DNA of 64,000 nt, taken from Antilocapra americana. Its lineage: Eukaryota > Chordata > Mammalia > Artiodactyla > Antilocapridae. The stretch covers positions 32,969,909-33,033,908 of the forward strand of contig ML662442.1 in the NCBI GenBank assembly GCA_007570785.1. Reading direction: 5' to 3'. A program made the translations under genes and the position numbers. Positions 10,648-21,734 of the stretch are shown here, in pieces (the first letter of the stretch is position 1; each line of letters begins with the position of its first letter). Under the pieces are notes generated by a model, which saw only the letters and a list, made by a program, of their open reading frames with translations, was not told the origin of the DNA and did not search any database.

Positions 10648-12333
10648 ATGTATATTAAAAGGAATATATTTTCTAAATAACAGTATGAGTATATGGCCTA
10701 ACAGATTCTTTGGAGGTTAATAATAAATAATTATCTGTGCTTTACATTAACCTGTTTATCAGTATATGATTTAAATTGTTTCTGGAGGGACAGCTCATAG
10801 GCAACCAATTTTCCTAACTCTGACTTACACTTCTGGGTTTGGAAAACTTTTATGCTACCTTATAAATGTGTATTACTATATTGATGTTCCCTTAAAACAG
10901 AACAAAGCGAGTGTTTGGATTTTTCAATTAGTTCTAAGCAACTAAAGAACAGGTTGCTTAAGAGTTTATATTTAGGATACCAATAAGTTATTTTCATTTG
11001 CGCTTCACCCAAGATAAATTAACTTTGCTTATTTATCCTGAAACCTGTTCTCTAAAGGGGCTGCAAAATTTAATCATGTAACTTAGCTTATAAAGTGCTT
11101 CCTGGACAGCATTTCAGAAATTACAAATTATAGATCAAGTCTCTCCTGCACCTCACATTAGCCATGCAATCATAAACAATATTAGTAACTTAATAATTAC
11201 TGAAAATTTTATTCTCCACATTTTGTTCCAAGTGCTATATTTTGTTTCCATAATGCAGTCTACATCTTAACTTCATTGTTTAGATGAGGAAAACAAAGTT
11301 TAGAGAAAATTAAAAATGTTCAAACTTTCTAGCCCCAAAGACACTGTAGATATACTATCAAAGAAACCAAGATATGGTCTTTAAGGAGGCTGATTCAAAA
11401 GACGGGACTAGAAAGTAATGGGTTTGGGTATAGAAAACAAGGTTTCAAGTGTTTTTTCTGAGGCTTTCCAACTGCATTATGATCAGAAATTCTCTCAAAT
11501 TCAGACTATTCTGAATTGGTGGTGGAAGCTTGTTATTTTGTTTTCCTTATTTGTTTTGTTTGTAACTCCAAATATGGACCAAAAATTACTCACTATAAAT
11601 ACTCCTAGACTGACTAGTTGTAAGGTCATCATGAAATGATGCAGTTTGCAACATTTTATAATCTATAAAGGCCCACACAACTGTGAAAACATGGCAATTG
11701 ATATTTTATACAAGTCAAGTCCTCTGATCCCTCTAGAAAAATCTAAAGAATGGGGTGACTGCAAGAATGTTGATATTCGAAGCTGACTCCAATTTATAAT
11801 AAATATTAAATGAATGTGCTTCTCTGAAAACTAGGTCCAAGGAAGAAAGGAGTTTATAAAGTTTTAAATCAATGTGCTAAACTAATTATAGTTCATGTTT
11901 CTCATTCCAAAATATGAAATAATTATAATATAGCCAGAATGCATCTTAATACATTCTATAAATGTAAATCTATGGATTAGATAAATTTGGAATAGCTTCT
12001 AAACTTCTTTCAAGTTAAGAAAAAAGTATCATTAAATTTTAATTAATTCATTCACTTAAATTATCATCAAGATTCTTCCTTCAGAAATAGATTTATGTAA
12101 ACACAAAATTGAATAAAAATATGCATGATTGGCACAAATAGCCTTTATATTTTAAAAGATATTTTAAAGCATATTCCCTTGTGCCAAAGAGGGCTAAAAG
12201 CAGAGTAACCTCACTGTTCTTACGATCACGTAATAAAACACTTGATGGCTAGGATTCCAGCTCAGTAATTCCATTTCACTCCTGAGGCACAGTGCCACAG
12301 GTCATTTTACCTCACTAATTTTAAAGTATATAG
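10648..12333. other. Unique AT-rich DNA with a possible MIR
   Basis: No gene was recognised. A weak antisense MIR candidate lies at about 11195-11330, listed separately. The open frame at 11418-11639 has no known domain and is read as chance. Confidence 0.45.
11195..11330 (-). repeat. MIR SINE fragment, antisense (weak)
   Basis: The order 'cttcattgtttagatgaggaa' then 'aagtttagagaaaatt' fits the antisense MIR core. Divergence is high, and the limits are rough. Confidence 0.4.
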
Positions 12334-12556
12334 TACTGCCTTGTGGCACAGCGGTAAAGAATCCACCTGCCATTGCTGGAGATGCAAGAGATGTGGGTAT
12401 GACCCTCCAGTCGGGAAGATCCCCTGGATATGGAACGGCAACCCACTTCAGTATTCTTGCCTGGTAAACTCCATGGACAGAGGATCCTGGCAGGCTATAG
12501 CCCATGGAATCGCAGAGTCAGACACGACTGGGTGACAGAGCACGTACATGCACACG
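12334..12556 (+). mobile_element. Bov-tA SINE, sense
   Basis: Head from ACTGCCTTGTGGCACAG, box and GGGAAGATCCCCTGGATATGG, then Bov-A unit ending AGTCAGACACGACTGGG and an ACGTACATGCACAC tail. That tail type recurs in the copies at 34722 and 43032, which end in a GCAACTCAGCATGCAC-like or similar segment. Confidence 0.88.
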
Positions 12557-12739
12557 CTGCCTTTCTAATTCATGTGGTGGGAGTGAAACCAGACAAGTCT
12601 GCGACTGTAAAGGGAAGAGCATTTTTACCTTATTAAGACCAGGAGTATGATGTCGGTCCTGTTATTCAGATGTAGGTGAATATTAATGCCAAGGGAATGC
12701 AGGGAGCTTAACCCGGGGACCCTGAGTTAGAAGACAAAG

Positions 12740-12910
12740 ATTTAAAATTTTGTTCCATCATTTACAATCTATTTGACACTGAGAAAACTGATAAAAGGTT
12801 CTCCCTCTTCACCTATTAAATGGAGTTAATAATAACCTCCACTCAATATCTTTATGATTATGTAAAGATTGTGTACTATAAAGTATTAACATGTGTCTGG
12901 TTAAATTCTG
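12740..12910 (+). repeat. MIR SINE, sense
   Basis: MIR-like order from 'caatctatttgacactgaga' through 'cacctattaaatggagtta' to 'agtattaacatgtgtctgg'. It is an old and eroded copy. Confidence 0.55.
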
Positions 12911-13190
12911 GGCCCTATGCAGTGAAGTCACAGGTTTCTCAGATGTGACACTAAAAGGCCAAAAATAACTGGATGAGACAAAAGTATTGATTACGTCTGT
13001 TTGGTAATACATGTTTGGTATTGTTCTCAGCACTGAATAAATCAAGATCCATTTTGCAAGCTATATTTGTTTTTTAAGTTTGAGGGAAATGACAAAAACA
13101 AGTTTCTTTGTGCTTCAAATAACTTACAGATTCCTAGTATTTCTTTGCTCTCAAGTTCTAGTTGAAAATAACAATCCAGCCATTTCTTTA

Positions 13191-13204
13191 AGATATCATT
13201 ATGA
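13191..13204. repeat. Target-site duplication, 5' copy (CEP70 retrocopy)
   Basis: AGATATCATTATGA, identical at all 14 positions to 15124-15137. The preceding CTTTA gives a TT/AA-type junction, as expected for L1-endonuclease-mediated insertion. Confidence 0.93.
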
Positions 13205-15123
13205 GCGAGGCGGCGGCTGAGGAAGATGAAGATCTAGTTTCAGACGTGAGACTCACTGAGTGATCATTTCATTGAGATCAACTTGAATGACAAGGTGACA
13301 AGTGCAAGAGGAATGTGTTATGACTGAGGCAATTCAATTTTTTATTGCCAATCTCAACTTCTTTTGACTCTACAGAAGAAATTGTATCTACGGCAGCCCC
13401 TAAAGCCAAGGAGTTCAGCAAATCATCAGATAAGACTCACGACTGAAAAACAGCGGGAAGAAGCAAAATGGAAAAACATAAATGTGCTGTTGATGATGCA
13501 TGGCTTAAAGCCTTTATCTCTAGTCAAAAGAACAGATATGAAAGATCTCATCATTTCTGACAAATAGTCATCACAAAGGATGAAGGAGAATTTAAAAACA
13601 ATGATGGAGGAAACGTCACATCAACAGAACATGATCCAGGAGCTCATAGAAGCTAATAAACAGCTTAAAAATGAACTTCAGCAACAACGAAGCTGAGCAG
13701 CAGATCAGGAACAACGAGCTAATGACTTGGAAAAAATTATGGAAAGTGTGAAGTCCAAAATTGGTGAAATGGAGGATGAATCTGTAAATAGGGTTTGCCA
13801 GCAACAGAATAAAATAAGAGAACTTCCAAAGGAGCATAAAGCTTTACAGGCAAAATGTGAACATCATAAGAAAAAACGAATGGAGCAACAAGAGACTATT
13901 GCTGCTTTGCAGAAGGATATCTATAGGTTAACACAGGAAGAAGAAGAACGCATTATCACTCAAAATAGAGTGTTTTCTTATCACTGCAAAAGAGTTCCTC
14001 ATACCATCTTGGATAAATAGGCATATAAAGAAGATGAAAGTCAGTCAGAAGAAGAAGAAGACTATAGAAGCCTGAGTGCTTCACCCACTTATAACGGCCT
14101 TCTAATGTCATTACAGAATCAACTCAAGGAATCAAAATCTAAGATAGATGTACTTTTAAGTGAAAAGCTGAATCTTCAAAAAGATTTGGAAACCAGGCCC
14201 ATATAGCATGAATTAAGACTTTATAAACAACAAGTGAAGAAACTGGAGAAAGCCCTTAAGAAAAACGTCAAATTACAGAATATTATCAGTCAAAGAAAGG
14301 CTGAGGACAGAGGGAAAAGATGAGCCCAGCAAAGATAACCAGCAGCAGGCTCTGATTGACCAGAGATACTTTCAGGTACTGAGTAGCATCAATTCAATTA
14401 TTCACAATCCAAGAGCTCCAGTAATAATATATAAACAGAGCAAAGCAACAGCCCATCATTTTAATAGAGATCTTGTTCAGGACTGTGGATTTGAGCATCT
14501 TGTTCCTATAATAGAAATGTGGGCAGATCAACTGGCTTCCTTAAAGGATTTATATAAGTCTTTGAAAATACTGTCTGCAGAACTTGTGCCCTGGCATAAT
14601 TTAAAGAAGCAGGATGAAAATGAAGGTGTCAGAGTTGAAGATCTGTTGCTCATAGTAGATACCATGTTAGAAGAAGTTGAAAATAAAGCAAAGGACAGCA
14701 ATATGCGAGACTTCCACATTTTGCGAGCTATTGTTTCTCACTTCCAAAAATTATTTGATGTTCCTTCTTTAACTGGAGTCTATCCTCGAATGAATGAAGT
14801 TTATACTAGGCTTGGAGAATTGAACAATGCTGTGAGAAACCTCCAAGAACTCTTAGAACTAGATAGTTCATCCTCATTGTGGTGCTGGTGAGCACAGTTG
14901 GAAAATTGTGTAGGCTGATTAATGAAGATGTGAATGAAAAGATTATGCAGGTATTAGGACCTGAAGACCTTCAAAGCATTATCCACAAATTGGAAGAACA
15001 TGAGGAATTTTCCCCAGCATTTTGGGCATTTACTAATGATTTACTCAAAATCTTAGAAACTGATGACTTGGATGCCATTCCTGAAGTAAGGAAATTAAAA
15101 ATACTTTCATACTGAAAAAAAAA
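13205..15123 (+). pseudogene. CEP70: CEP70 processed pseudogene
   Basis: Intronless, broken copy of the mRNA of CEP70, a coiled-coil centrosomal protein of about 600 residues. About 170 bases of 5'UTR begin with the GC-rich GCGAGGCGGCGGCTGAGG; the coding part then runs to the stop at 15113-15115. The normal start codon is lost near 13378. In-frame pieces are recognisable in order: [20 protein letters not shown] (about 13478-13540), the coiled-coil block (13727-14020), [11 protein letters not shown] (near 14120), [16 protein letters not shown] (from 14517), and the C-terminal [17 protein letters not shown] block to the final LSY. Frameshifts lie near 13430, near 14320 and near 14877; in-frame stops include those at about 13693, 14018 and 14204. 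About 19-20 codons present in CEP70 as I recall it are missing after 14018. A-run and 14-base target-site duplications prove retroposition. It has no promoter that I can see and is not expected to be translated. Confidence 0.92.
15094..15099 (+). promoter_or_regulatory. ATTAAA polyadenylation hexamer inherited from the parent mRNA
   Basis: ATTAAA lies 14 bases before the stop codon and about 15 bases before the A-run that starts at the last base of the TGA. This spacing suits its use as the poly(A) signal of the parental transcript. It overlaps the codons for the final K-L-K residues. Confidence 0.6.
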
Positions 15124-15137
15124 AGATATCATTATGA
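15124..15137. repeat. Target-site duplication, 3' copy (CEP70 retrocopy)
   Basis: AGATATCATTATGA directly follows the 10-base A-run (15115-15124, the last A shared with the duplication). Confidence 0.93.
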
Positions 15138-16667
15138 AAAAATTTAACATGATTAGGAAGCGTTCTTACTTTTCTTCTCAATCATGGTTAAAAGTATGTG
15201 TACTCATGACTCTGTGTATTTATATTATGTTCAAAATCTGTATGAGCACTCCTCCAGCAATAGTTCATCTTTACTATCCCTAGACATCTGAGGGGTGCCA
15301 GTGACCTAAAAGCAAGTAATTCATTTCCAAGTTCTACCCCATATATATAGCCGCAGAAGAGAAAACTTGAGACCTAAAATCAGAATTTTATAGGGAGGGA
15401 CCATCGAGACTTTCCAATCTAATCTCTTCTTTGTGGAGGTGAGAAAGTTGAGGCCTGGTGATTTGAAGTTGAAGTGTAAAATCATATAGTTCAATTAGTA
15501 GTGGAGTCAGGGCTGGGTCAGTGCTATGCTCAGGGCTCTGTGGAGCTTCCATCTGCATTCTCTGGTGCTCTCAGTCACTAATTTCTTCTGTTCCAAAACA
15601 GTTATTTATTCTGGCTGTGAACAGTAGCTTTCCATGACACCCCCAGGGCTGCTTTTTAAAATACACCTCAAATATTTTTGATTATGTACTATTTCCTAGC
15701 TGCTCTGATTTGGAATGATTCATATTATGGTGCTTCCATTCATTAAGATACAGCCTCAAGTACTGGTTGCACCAGACAAGACATAAAAGAAAACATAAAA
15801 TTTTTAAACCACCTCAAAATAGTGACATAGTTGTATAGAGAGACAACCAGATTTCATATGTTATTGGAAAAACAGTTTTTTTAAACAAAGATGATAGCAA
15901 GAGAAGAAACAAAGAATACTCTAGACATTCCATAGCCTCAGAATAAATCCTACATTTTCAGAAACTACAACTAATTTCCCTAATTAAGTGCAATATAATT
16001 TTAGTAAGACTTTTGTTGTTAAGATGAATATTGCAATTCAAGAGAGAGGAGAAAGAATATTGGACTAACTAGTTCATAGGTCATTTCATCTTTCTGCATT
16101 TGTATCCAAACCGAGAAACTGAGGAGTTTAACACTAAATTATCCCTAAGTTACTTTCCAGTTATGTTATGTCATTTTAAGGCCTTTAACCCATTATCTTC
16201 ACCTTTTGTACTTCCTCCATCGACTCATCCACACCAGTAAAGATTTCCATAACCCTGCAAGTTTAGAACTGGCAGTGCTTTATTCATATTTTGTTAATAT
16301 CCACTTACAAAAATTTTACTATCCCATTCTTCAAAATTTCAGCACCTCGTTCATATTTTTTAAATATACATTGGCCAGGGTAGTATAATATTCCTTGAAT
16401 CAGACAACCCTTGAATTAATAACTAATTAATTAATTAACAAATTTGGAAAAAAATCAAGGGATGAGGGCTCTGAGAATTAATATGCTATATTTCTAGTTT
16501 AATTGTTAAAATCTAGACAACATGTAAGAAAATACCGTCAATTTGTAGTTGGCTAGGTCATTGCAGGATTTCGGTAATATAAAATCAAACTCTTCTTGAC
16601 TTAACAAATGGTAAGAGTACTACTCCAGTAGTGACTGCTTATTAGCTTACTTCTTGAATGAAATATG
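15138..16667. other. Unique DNA with one MIR-like remnant
   Basis: No gene was recognised. A MIR-class remnant at about 15395-15545 is listed separately. The open frame at 16206-16388 has no domain. Confidence 0.45.
15395..15545 (-). repeat. MIR-class SINE, antisense
   Basis: The order 'gggagggaccatcgagac', 'gtggaggtgagaaagttgag' and 'agtggagtcagggctgg' is the antisense reading of a MIR/MIR3-class element. Confidence 0.6.
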
Positions 16668-16669
16668 GG

Positions 16670-16865
16670 TGAAAGTGTTAGTTGCTCAGTTGTGTCCAAC
16701 TCTTTGTTACATGGACTACAGCCCACAAGACTCCTCTATCTATGGAATTCTCCAGGCAAAAATATAGAGTGGGTTGCCATTCCCTTTTCCAGGGTATCTT
16801 CCTCACACAGTCATTGAACCAAGGTCTCCTGCACTGCAGTGAAATTCTTTACTGTCCAAGCCACA
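16670..16865 (-). mobile_element. Bov-tA SINE, antisense
   Basis: Antisense Bov-A unit (GTTGCTCAGTTGTGTCCAAC) followed by the antisense head ending near CCAAGCCAC. It is diverged, and its last bases are eroded. Confidence 0.85.
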
Positions 16866-17756
16866 CATTTATTAACACAACATTTACAAAGCAGATAGGT
16901 CATTAATTCTAATATACTAAATGTGCTTTAACATTTTTATCCTACAAAGGAAAGGAATGACTGTATAAAAGTAAGATGAGCTATATGTAAAAATATAGCT
17001 CAGGGACAGTTATCCATGGCTTGACACAGTGATCGTCTTGGATGGATAGCATCAACAATCACATTTCAGACTGCACCAGCTTCTATCAAACACTCTGCCA
17101 GAGTTGCTGCCAAAAATAGATCTATTGTGGTTATTACCTCAATTCTCAGGTTCAAGTGGAAAGTGCCTGTAAGTCATGCCACTAAGAGAGGAACAACCAT
17201 GGAGGAGCCTGCCTGTACAGTCCTCAGCAGAAAGCGACCCCCAAATGAATAAATTACTTAAAATAATTCAATTTGATCCTCATTTAAAATTATCAGAAGC
17301 ACTTCAACTCAATATTTAGTCAGAAATAACTGTTAAATATGAGGTCTGTTAACAATTGTGCCACTTTTTGCTGAAAGCATACACTTTTACTCAAATAATT
17401 CCCCTCAAATTGTATATAGTCTCCCCAAATTTCTTTCTTTTTACTTTATTCTCCACACTAGAGAAACCTTTTGGCAATGACATTATTATGAAAGCTCAAG
17501 ATAAGATTTTTTCTCATTTGAGTAATAAATTATGTGTTTATTCTCACTGTAATTCCACTACTTACTCTTTATCCCTTCCAATCCTCAAAATCAGTAGTTT
17601 TATTTTTGTCTAACAAGTTCCCTGCAATCAACTGTATTACAGTGGGAATAATGAAAATGTGCCTAGATGGTGGAGGGAAAGGCCTTGAGTCACAGAATTT
17701 CTTCTATCTTGTTAATATGTGGGATTTCTCTAAATAATGCAAACATATTCTTTTTC
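16866..17756. other. Unique DNA, nothing recognised
   Basis: The segment at 17012-17230 is less AT-rich than its flanks, but I could not match it to a gene or repeat. Open frames at 17356-17613 and 17534-17737 overlap and have no domain. Confidence 0.4.
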
Positions 17757-17870
17757 TGAATTTCTCACTCTGTCATAGATTAGTTATATAATCTCAGATA
17801 AATAATCTCTCTAGGCTTTCATTTGCACACCTGTAAAATTGATGTTGTTAGGCTTATTGTAATCTAAGAT
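17757..17870 (+). repeat. MIR SINE fragment, sense
   Basis: 'aatctctctaggctttcatt' and 'cacctgtaaaattgatgttg' match the MIR core order. The 3' end is missing. Confidence 0.55.
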
Positions 17871-18290
17871 GGATAGTAAAGAAAGAGCAAGAGGGCATCA
17901 ACTGCAAAAAGGCAAAGGTCTCATATTCATAACCATCCAGGCCCTTGTGAAGAGTCTGGATTTCATTCTCACCACAAAGGGAATTTACCTGAAAGATATA
18001 GAGCAGAAACTAACAAGATATGATGTGATCTTTTTAAAAGATTACTCTGGGTATAGTGTAGACAAGATTAACACAGAGGAAGAATGAAACTGTGGAATGT
18101 TGAAGCCCAAGGGGCCAGGCGAGAAATAATGATGTCTACTGACCTAGAAATAGACAGACAATGAAACCGAGTCAGCAGATTACTAAAGTAGCCTCTTGAA
18201 CAGGGTTAAAAACAAATGGACTAGATAGGAAAAATGGATCTGAGAGATTCTATAGAAATAGAAATATAAAAATAGAAACATTATTTATAT
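17871..18290 (+). repeat. Ancient LINE 3' region (L1M or L2 type)
   Basis: Contains the motif order 'gtctggatttcattctcacc', 'agatatgatgtgatcttttt', 'aaagattactctgggtatag', which I know from a widespread old mammalian LINE 3' region. A further piece of the same kind of text lies at 26730-27065. The family name is left open. Confidence 0.5.
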
Positions 18291-19012
18291 ATGGAAAAAG
18301 ACAATGGGGCAGCATTCACATGAGAAATGCTTTTAGTGTACCTAAAAAAAAAAATCAGTCTGATATAAGAAGAATGTGAAGTCAAATATGTTAATAATAT
18401 TTTTCAGAGAGAAAACAGCATTTTTTGAGAACTCATAGTATATAATCCTGGGTATATTTTTTTCTATCTAGACACAAAAGTGATTATTTAAATTTAATTG
18501 TAAATAGGAAACCACATATTTACTTAAACACCAAAATAATAGCTGATTTCTCAATATGAAATTGTATTTTTTAATCATCCTGAAATGATTCTCATCAATG
18601 ACTTAACTGAAGGGCTTTCAGCACATCTCTCAGAAAGAGGTTACATTTACAAACAAAATGTTTTTGCGCGACTGGTATGAAAATTTTGATGGAACAATTT
18701 TTCCTAAACAACATGTAACTTTTGGTGAAACAGTGCCTGAGAATTGGGGGATATTTTACTTGATTATTCAGTATGCCTGGTCTTGTTCTTGTCAGAGTAA
18801 TTTTTTTTTTATCTGTTAGATGTATCATCACTTTGAAAAAAAAATTTTTTAACATGAACTCTATAAAGTTTGGCAAATGTTCATGACAATTAACTGTGTG
18901 CAATAAACTATCACTTGGAGGCCTGCATTCTGGGTAGGCTCTAAACATGCACCATTTATTGAGCATCTACTATGAGGTGATGTCACAGTAGTCCTGGGTT
19001 TACAGGAAGAAA
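18291..19012. other. Unique AT-rich DNA, nothing recognised
   Basis: A minus-strand open frame of 123 codons (18595-18966) has no recognisable domain; with three long A/T runs in it, I read it as chance. Confidence 0.4.
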
Positions 19013-19022
19013 CCTTCAATTT

Positions 19023-19516
19023 TTTAAAAAATTTTCTTTCCTTTTTAATTGGAGGATAATTACTTCACAATATTGCGCTGGCCTCTGTAATACATCAACA
19101 TGAATCAGCCACAGGTATACATACGTCCCCTCATTCCTGAGCCCCCTCCCATATCCCACCCCTTCCACCTATCTAGGCTGCCACAGAGCACTGGGTTGAG
19201 CTCCTTGTGTCACATAGCAAATTCCCACTTGCTATCTATTTTACATTTGGTGAAGTATATGTTTCCATGCTATTCTCTCAATTCATCCCACCCTCTTCTT
19301 TGAGTCAGTCCTAATGAAGTAGATGAACCTAGAGTTTATTATACAGAGTGAAGTAAGTTGTAGAAAGAGAACGACAAGTATTGTATATTAATGCATGTGT
19401 ATTGAATCTAGAAAGATGGTATTGATGAACCTATTTGCAGGGCAGCAATGGAACTGCAAACATAGAGAACAGATGTGTGGACACCGTGAGGGAAGGGAGG
19501 GTGATTTCCTCCCTCT
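19023..19516 (-). mobile_element. L1 3' end, antisense, with 5' inversion
   Basis: The left part (19023-19302) is the L1 3'UTR read antisense, starting with its T-run. The right part (19306-19510) is the adjoining upstream L1 text in sense orientation. Put in element order the two parts meet at a shared GAGGGTG-like point with almost no overlap. CCTTCAATTT at 19013-19022 and at 19517-19526 flanks the whole, so it is one insertion event with a twin-priming inversion. It is moderately old. It lies inside an L2-like remnant. Confidence 0.8.
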
Positions 19517-19547
19517 CCTTCAATTTCTAGATCACTTAAATATGAGA

Positions 19548-19680
19548 TCATTCATTCATGAGACATGTTCTGGATACTGCAGATACAACATTGAATACAC
19601 CAGATAAAAATTCTTTTCTTCATGAAGCTTACAATCTAGTGAGGAAAAGATTATTTACTAAAATGAAATATACATTGAAA
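19548..19680 (+). repeat. L2-type LINE 3' end
   Basis: 'gttctggatactgcagatac', 'aacattgaatacaccagata' and 'gaagcttacaatctagtgag' follow the conserved 3' end of an old L2-type LINE. The segment starting at 18960 (GAGCATCTACTATGAGG) is probably the upstream part, displaced by the L1 insertion at 19023. Confidence 0.6.
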
Positions 19681-19985
19681 AATGAAAGTTTCTCAGTTGT
19701 GTCTGGCTCTTTGCATCTCCATGGACTGTCCATGGAATTTTCCAAGCCAGAATATTGGAGTGGGTAGACGTTTCCTTCTCCAGGGGATCGTCCCAGTCCA
19801 GGGATTGAACCCAGGCCTCCCATATTACAGATGGATTCTTTACCAGCTGAGCCACAAGGGAAGCCCAAGAATACTGGAGTGGATAGCTGATCCATTTTCC
19901 AGGGGATCTTCTGAATCCAGGAATTGAACCAGGGTCTCTCACATTGCAGGCAGATTCTTTACCAACTGAGCTATCAGGGAAGCCC
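19681..19985 (-). mobile_element. Bov-tA SINE with duplicated head, antisense
   Basis: Antisense Bov-A unit, then two antisense heads ending near 19866 and 19985. The joint text AAGCCCAAGAATACTGGAG is like that of the copies at 5641 and 10348. It is the best preserved of the three. Confidence 0.9.
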
Positions 19986-20021
19986 AAAATATATATCGGG
20001 CATATGTAAATTAAAAATTAC

Positions 20022-21597
20022 TAATCAATATAGTGAAAATGAGTATACTACCTAAAGCAATCTATAGATTCAATGCAATTCCTATCAAGCTACCAGAGGT
20101 CTTCTTCAAAGAATTAGAACAAATAATTTCTCAATTTGTATGGAAATACAAAAAAACCTCGTATAGCCAAAGCAATCTTGAGAAAGAAGAATGGAACTGG
20201 CGGAATCAACCTACCTGACTTTAGGCTATACTACAAATCCACAGTCATTAAGACAGTATGGTACTGGCACAAAGACAGAAATATAGATCAATGGAACAGA
20301 ATAGAAAGCCCAGAGATAAATCCACGCAACTATGGACACCTTATCTTTGACAAAGGAGCCAAGAATATACAATGGAGAAAAGACAACCTCTTTAACAAGT
20401 GGTGCTGGGAAAACTGGACAGCCACTTGTAAAAGAATGAAACTAGATCACTTTCTAACACCATACACAAAGATAAACTCAAAATGGATCAAAGATCTAAG
20501 CGTAAGACCAGAAACTATAAAACTCCTAAAGGATAACATAGGCAAAACACTCTCTGCTATAATCCAAAGCGGGATACTCCATGACCCACCTCCCAGAATA
20601 TTGGAAATAAAAACACAAATAAACAAATGGGACCTAATTAAAATTAAAAGCTTTTGCACAACAAAGGAAACTATAAGCAAGGTGAAAAGACAGCCTTCAG
20701 AATGGGAGAAAATAATAGCCAATGAAACAACAGACAAACAATTAATCTCAAAAATATACAAACAACTCCTGCAGCTCCATTCTAGAAAAATAAACAACCC
20801 AATTAAAAAGTGGGCCAAAGAACTTAACAGACATTTCTCCAAAGAAGATATAAAAATGGCTAACAAACACATGAAAAGATGTTCAACATCACTCATTATC
20901 AGAGAAATGCAAATCAAAACTACAATGAGGTACCACTTTACACCAGTCAGAATGGCTGCCATCCAAAAGTCTACAAGCAATAAATGCTGGAGAGGATGTG
21001 GAGAAAAGGGAACCCTCTTACACTGTTGGTGGGAATGCAAACTAGTACAGCCACTATGGAAAACAGTGTGGAGGTTCCTNNNNNNNNNNNNNNNNNNNNN
21101 NNNNNNNNNNNNNNNNNNNNNNNNNNNNNNNNNNNNNNNNNNNNNNNNNNNNNNNNNNNNNNNNNNNNNNNNNNNNNNNNNNNNNNNNNNNNNNNNNNNN
21201 NNNNNNNNNNNNNNNNNNNNNNNNNNNNNNNNNNNNNNNNNNNNNNNNNNNNNNNNNNNNNNNNNNNNNNNNNNNNNNNNNNNNNNNNNNNNNNNNNNNN
21301 NNNNNNNNNNNNNNNNNNNNNNNNNNNNNNNNNNNNNNNNNNNNNNNNNNNNNNNNNNNNNNNNNNNNNNNNNNNNNNNNNNNNNNNNNNNNNNNNNNNN
21401 NNNNNNNNNNNNNNNNNNNNNNNNNNNNNNNNNNNNNNNNNNNNNNNNNNNNNNNNNNNNNNNNNNNNNNNNNNNNNNNGGGGGGGGGAGGGAGGAGGGA
21501 GGGGGGTTCCGGAGGGGAAGCATATGTAAACCCATGGTGATATCATAACATTGTATGGCAAAAACAAGTAAAAAAAAAATAAAATAAAATAAAATAA
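20022..21597 (+). mobile_element. Young ruminant L1, 5'-truncated, with assembly gap
   Basis: ORF2 C-terminal part followed by 3'UTR and A-rich tail (end near 21597). In-frame text after the reverse-transcriptase domain is clear: [19 protein letters not shown] (about 20211-20267) and the Cys-rich [18 protein letters not shown] (about 20985-21040). A frameshift at the A-run near 20150 separates the QFVWKY reading frame from the following RIAKAIL frame, so the copy is dead. Bases 21080-21479 are undetermined. The 314 codons from 20136 up to the gap are open. The 3'UTR carries a G-rich polypurine tract at 21480-21508. It is nearly identical to the L1 at 57719-58714. Confidence 0.92.
21080..21479. 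other. Assembly gap, exactly 400 N
   Basis: All bases are N. The gap lies inside the young L1. The homologous L1 at 57719-58714 has about 530 bases between the same flanking positions, so the true length probably differs from 400. Any open frame drawn across this run is an artefact. Confidence 0.98.
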
Positions 21598-21734
21598 TTA
21601 CTTGAATTTTTTACTTTACTTTCAATTAATAGAAGAGATTATTATATTAATCAACCTTAACTCGTAGTATACCCTTCCATCTATTACCTTGTTCATTGTT
21701 ATACATGAGAACTGAAAGTGCCAATCAGACTTCA

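Noticed and set aside
14517..15115. Open frames of 124 and 78 codons as possible live genes
   Set aside because: They are consecutive parts of the CEP70 retrocopy, separated by a frameshift; the whole has lost its start and carries upstream stops.
18595..18966. A 123-codon minus-strand open frame
   Set aside because: No domain, no neighbouring exon signals, and composition typical of chance in AT-rich DNA.
20136..21548. A 470-codon open frame and its antisense partners across the N run
   Set aside because: The frame is an L1 ORF2 end joined through 400 unknown bases to L1 3'UTR; the part beyond the gap is non-coding.
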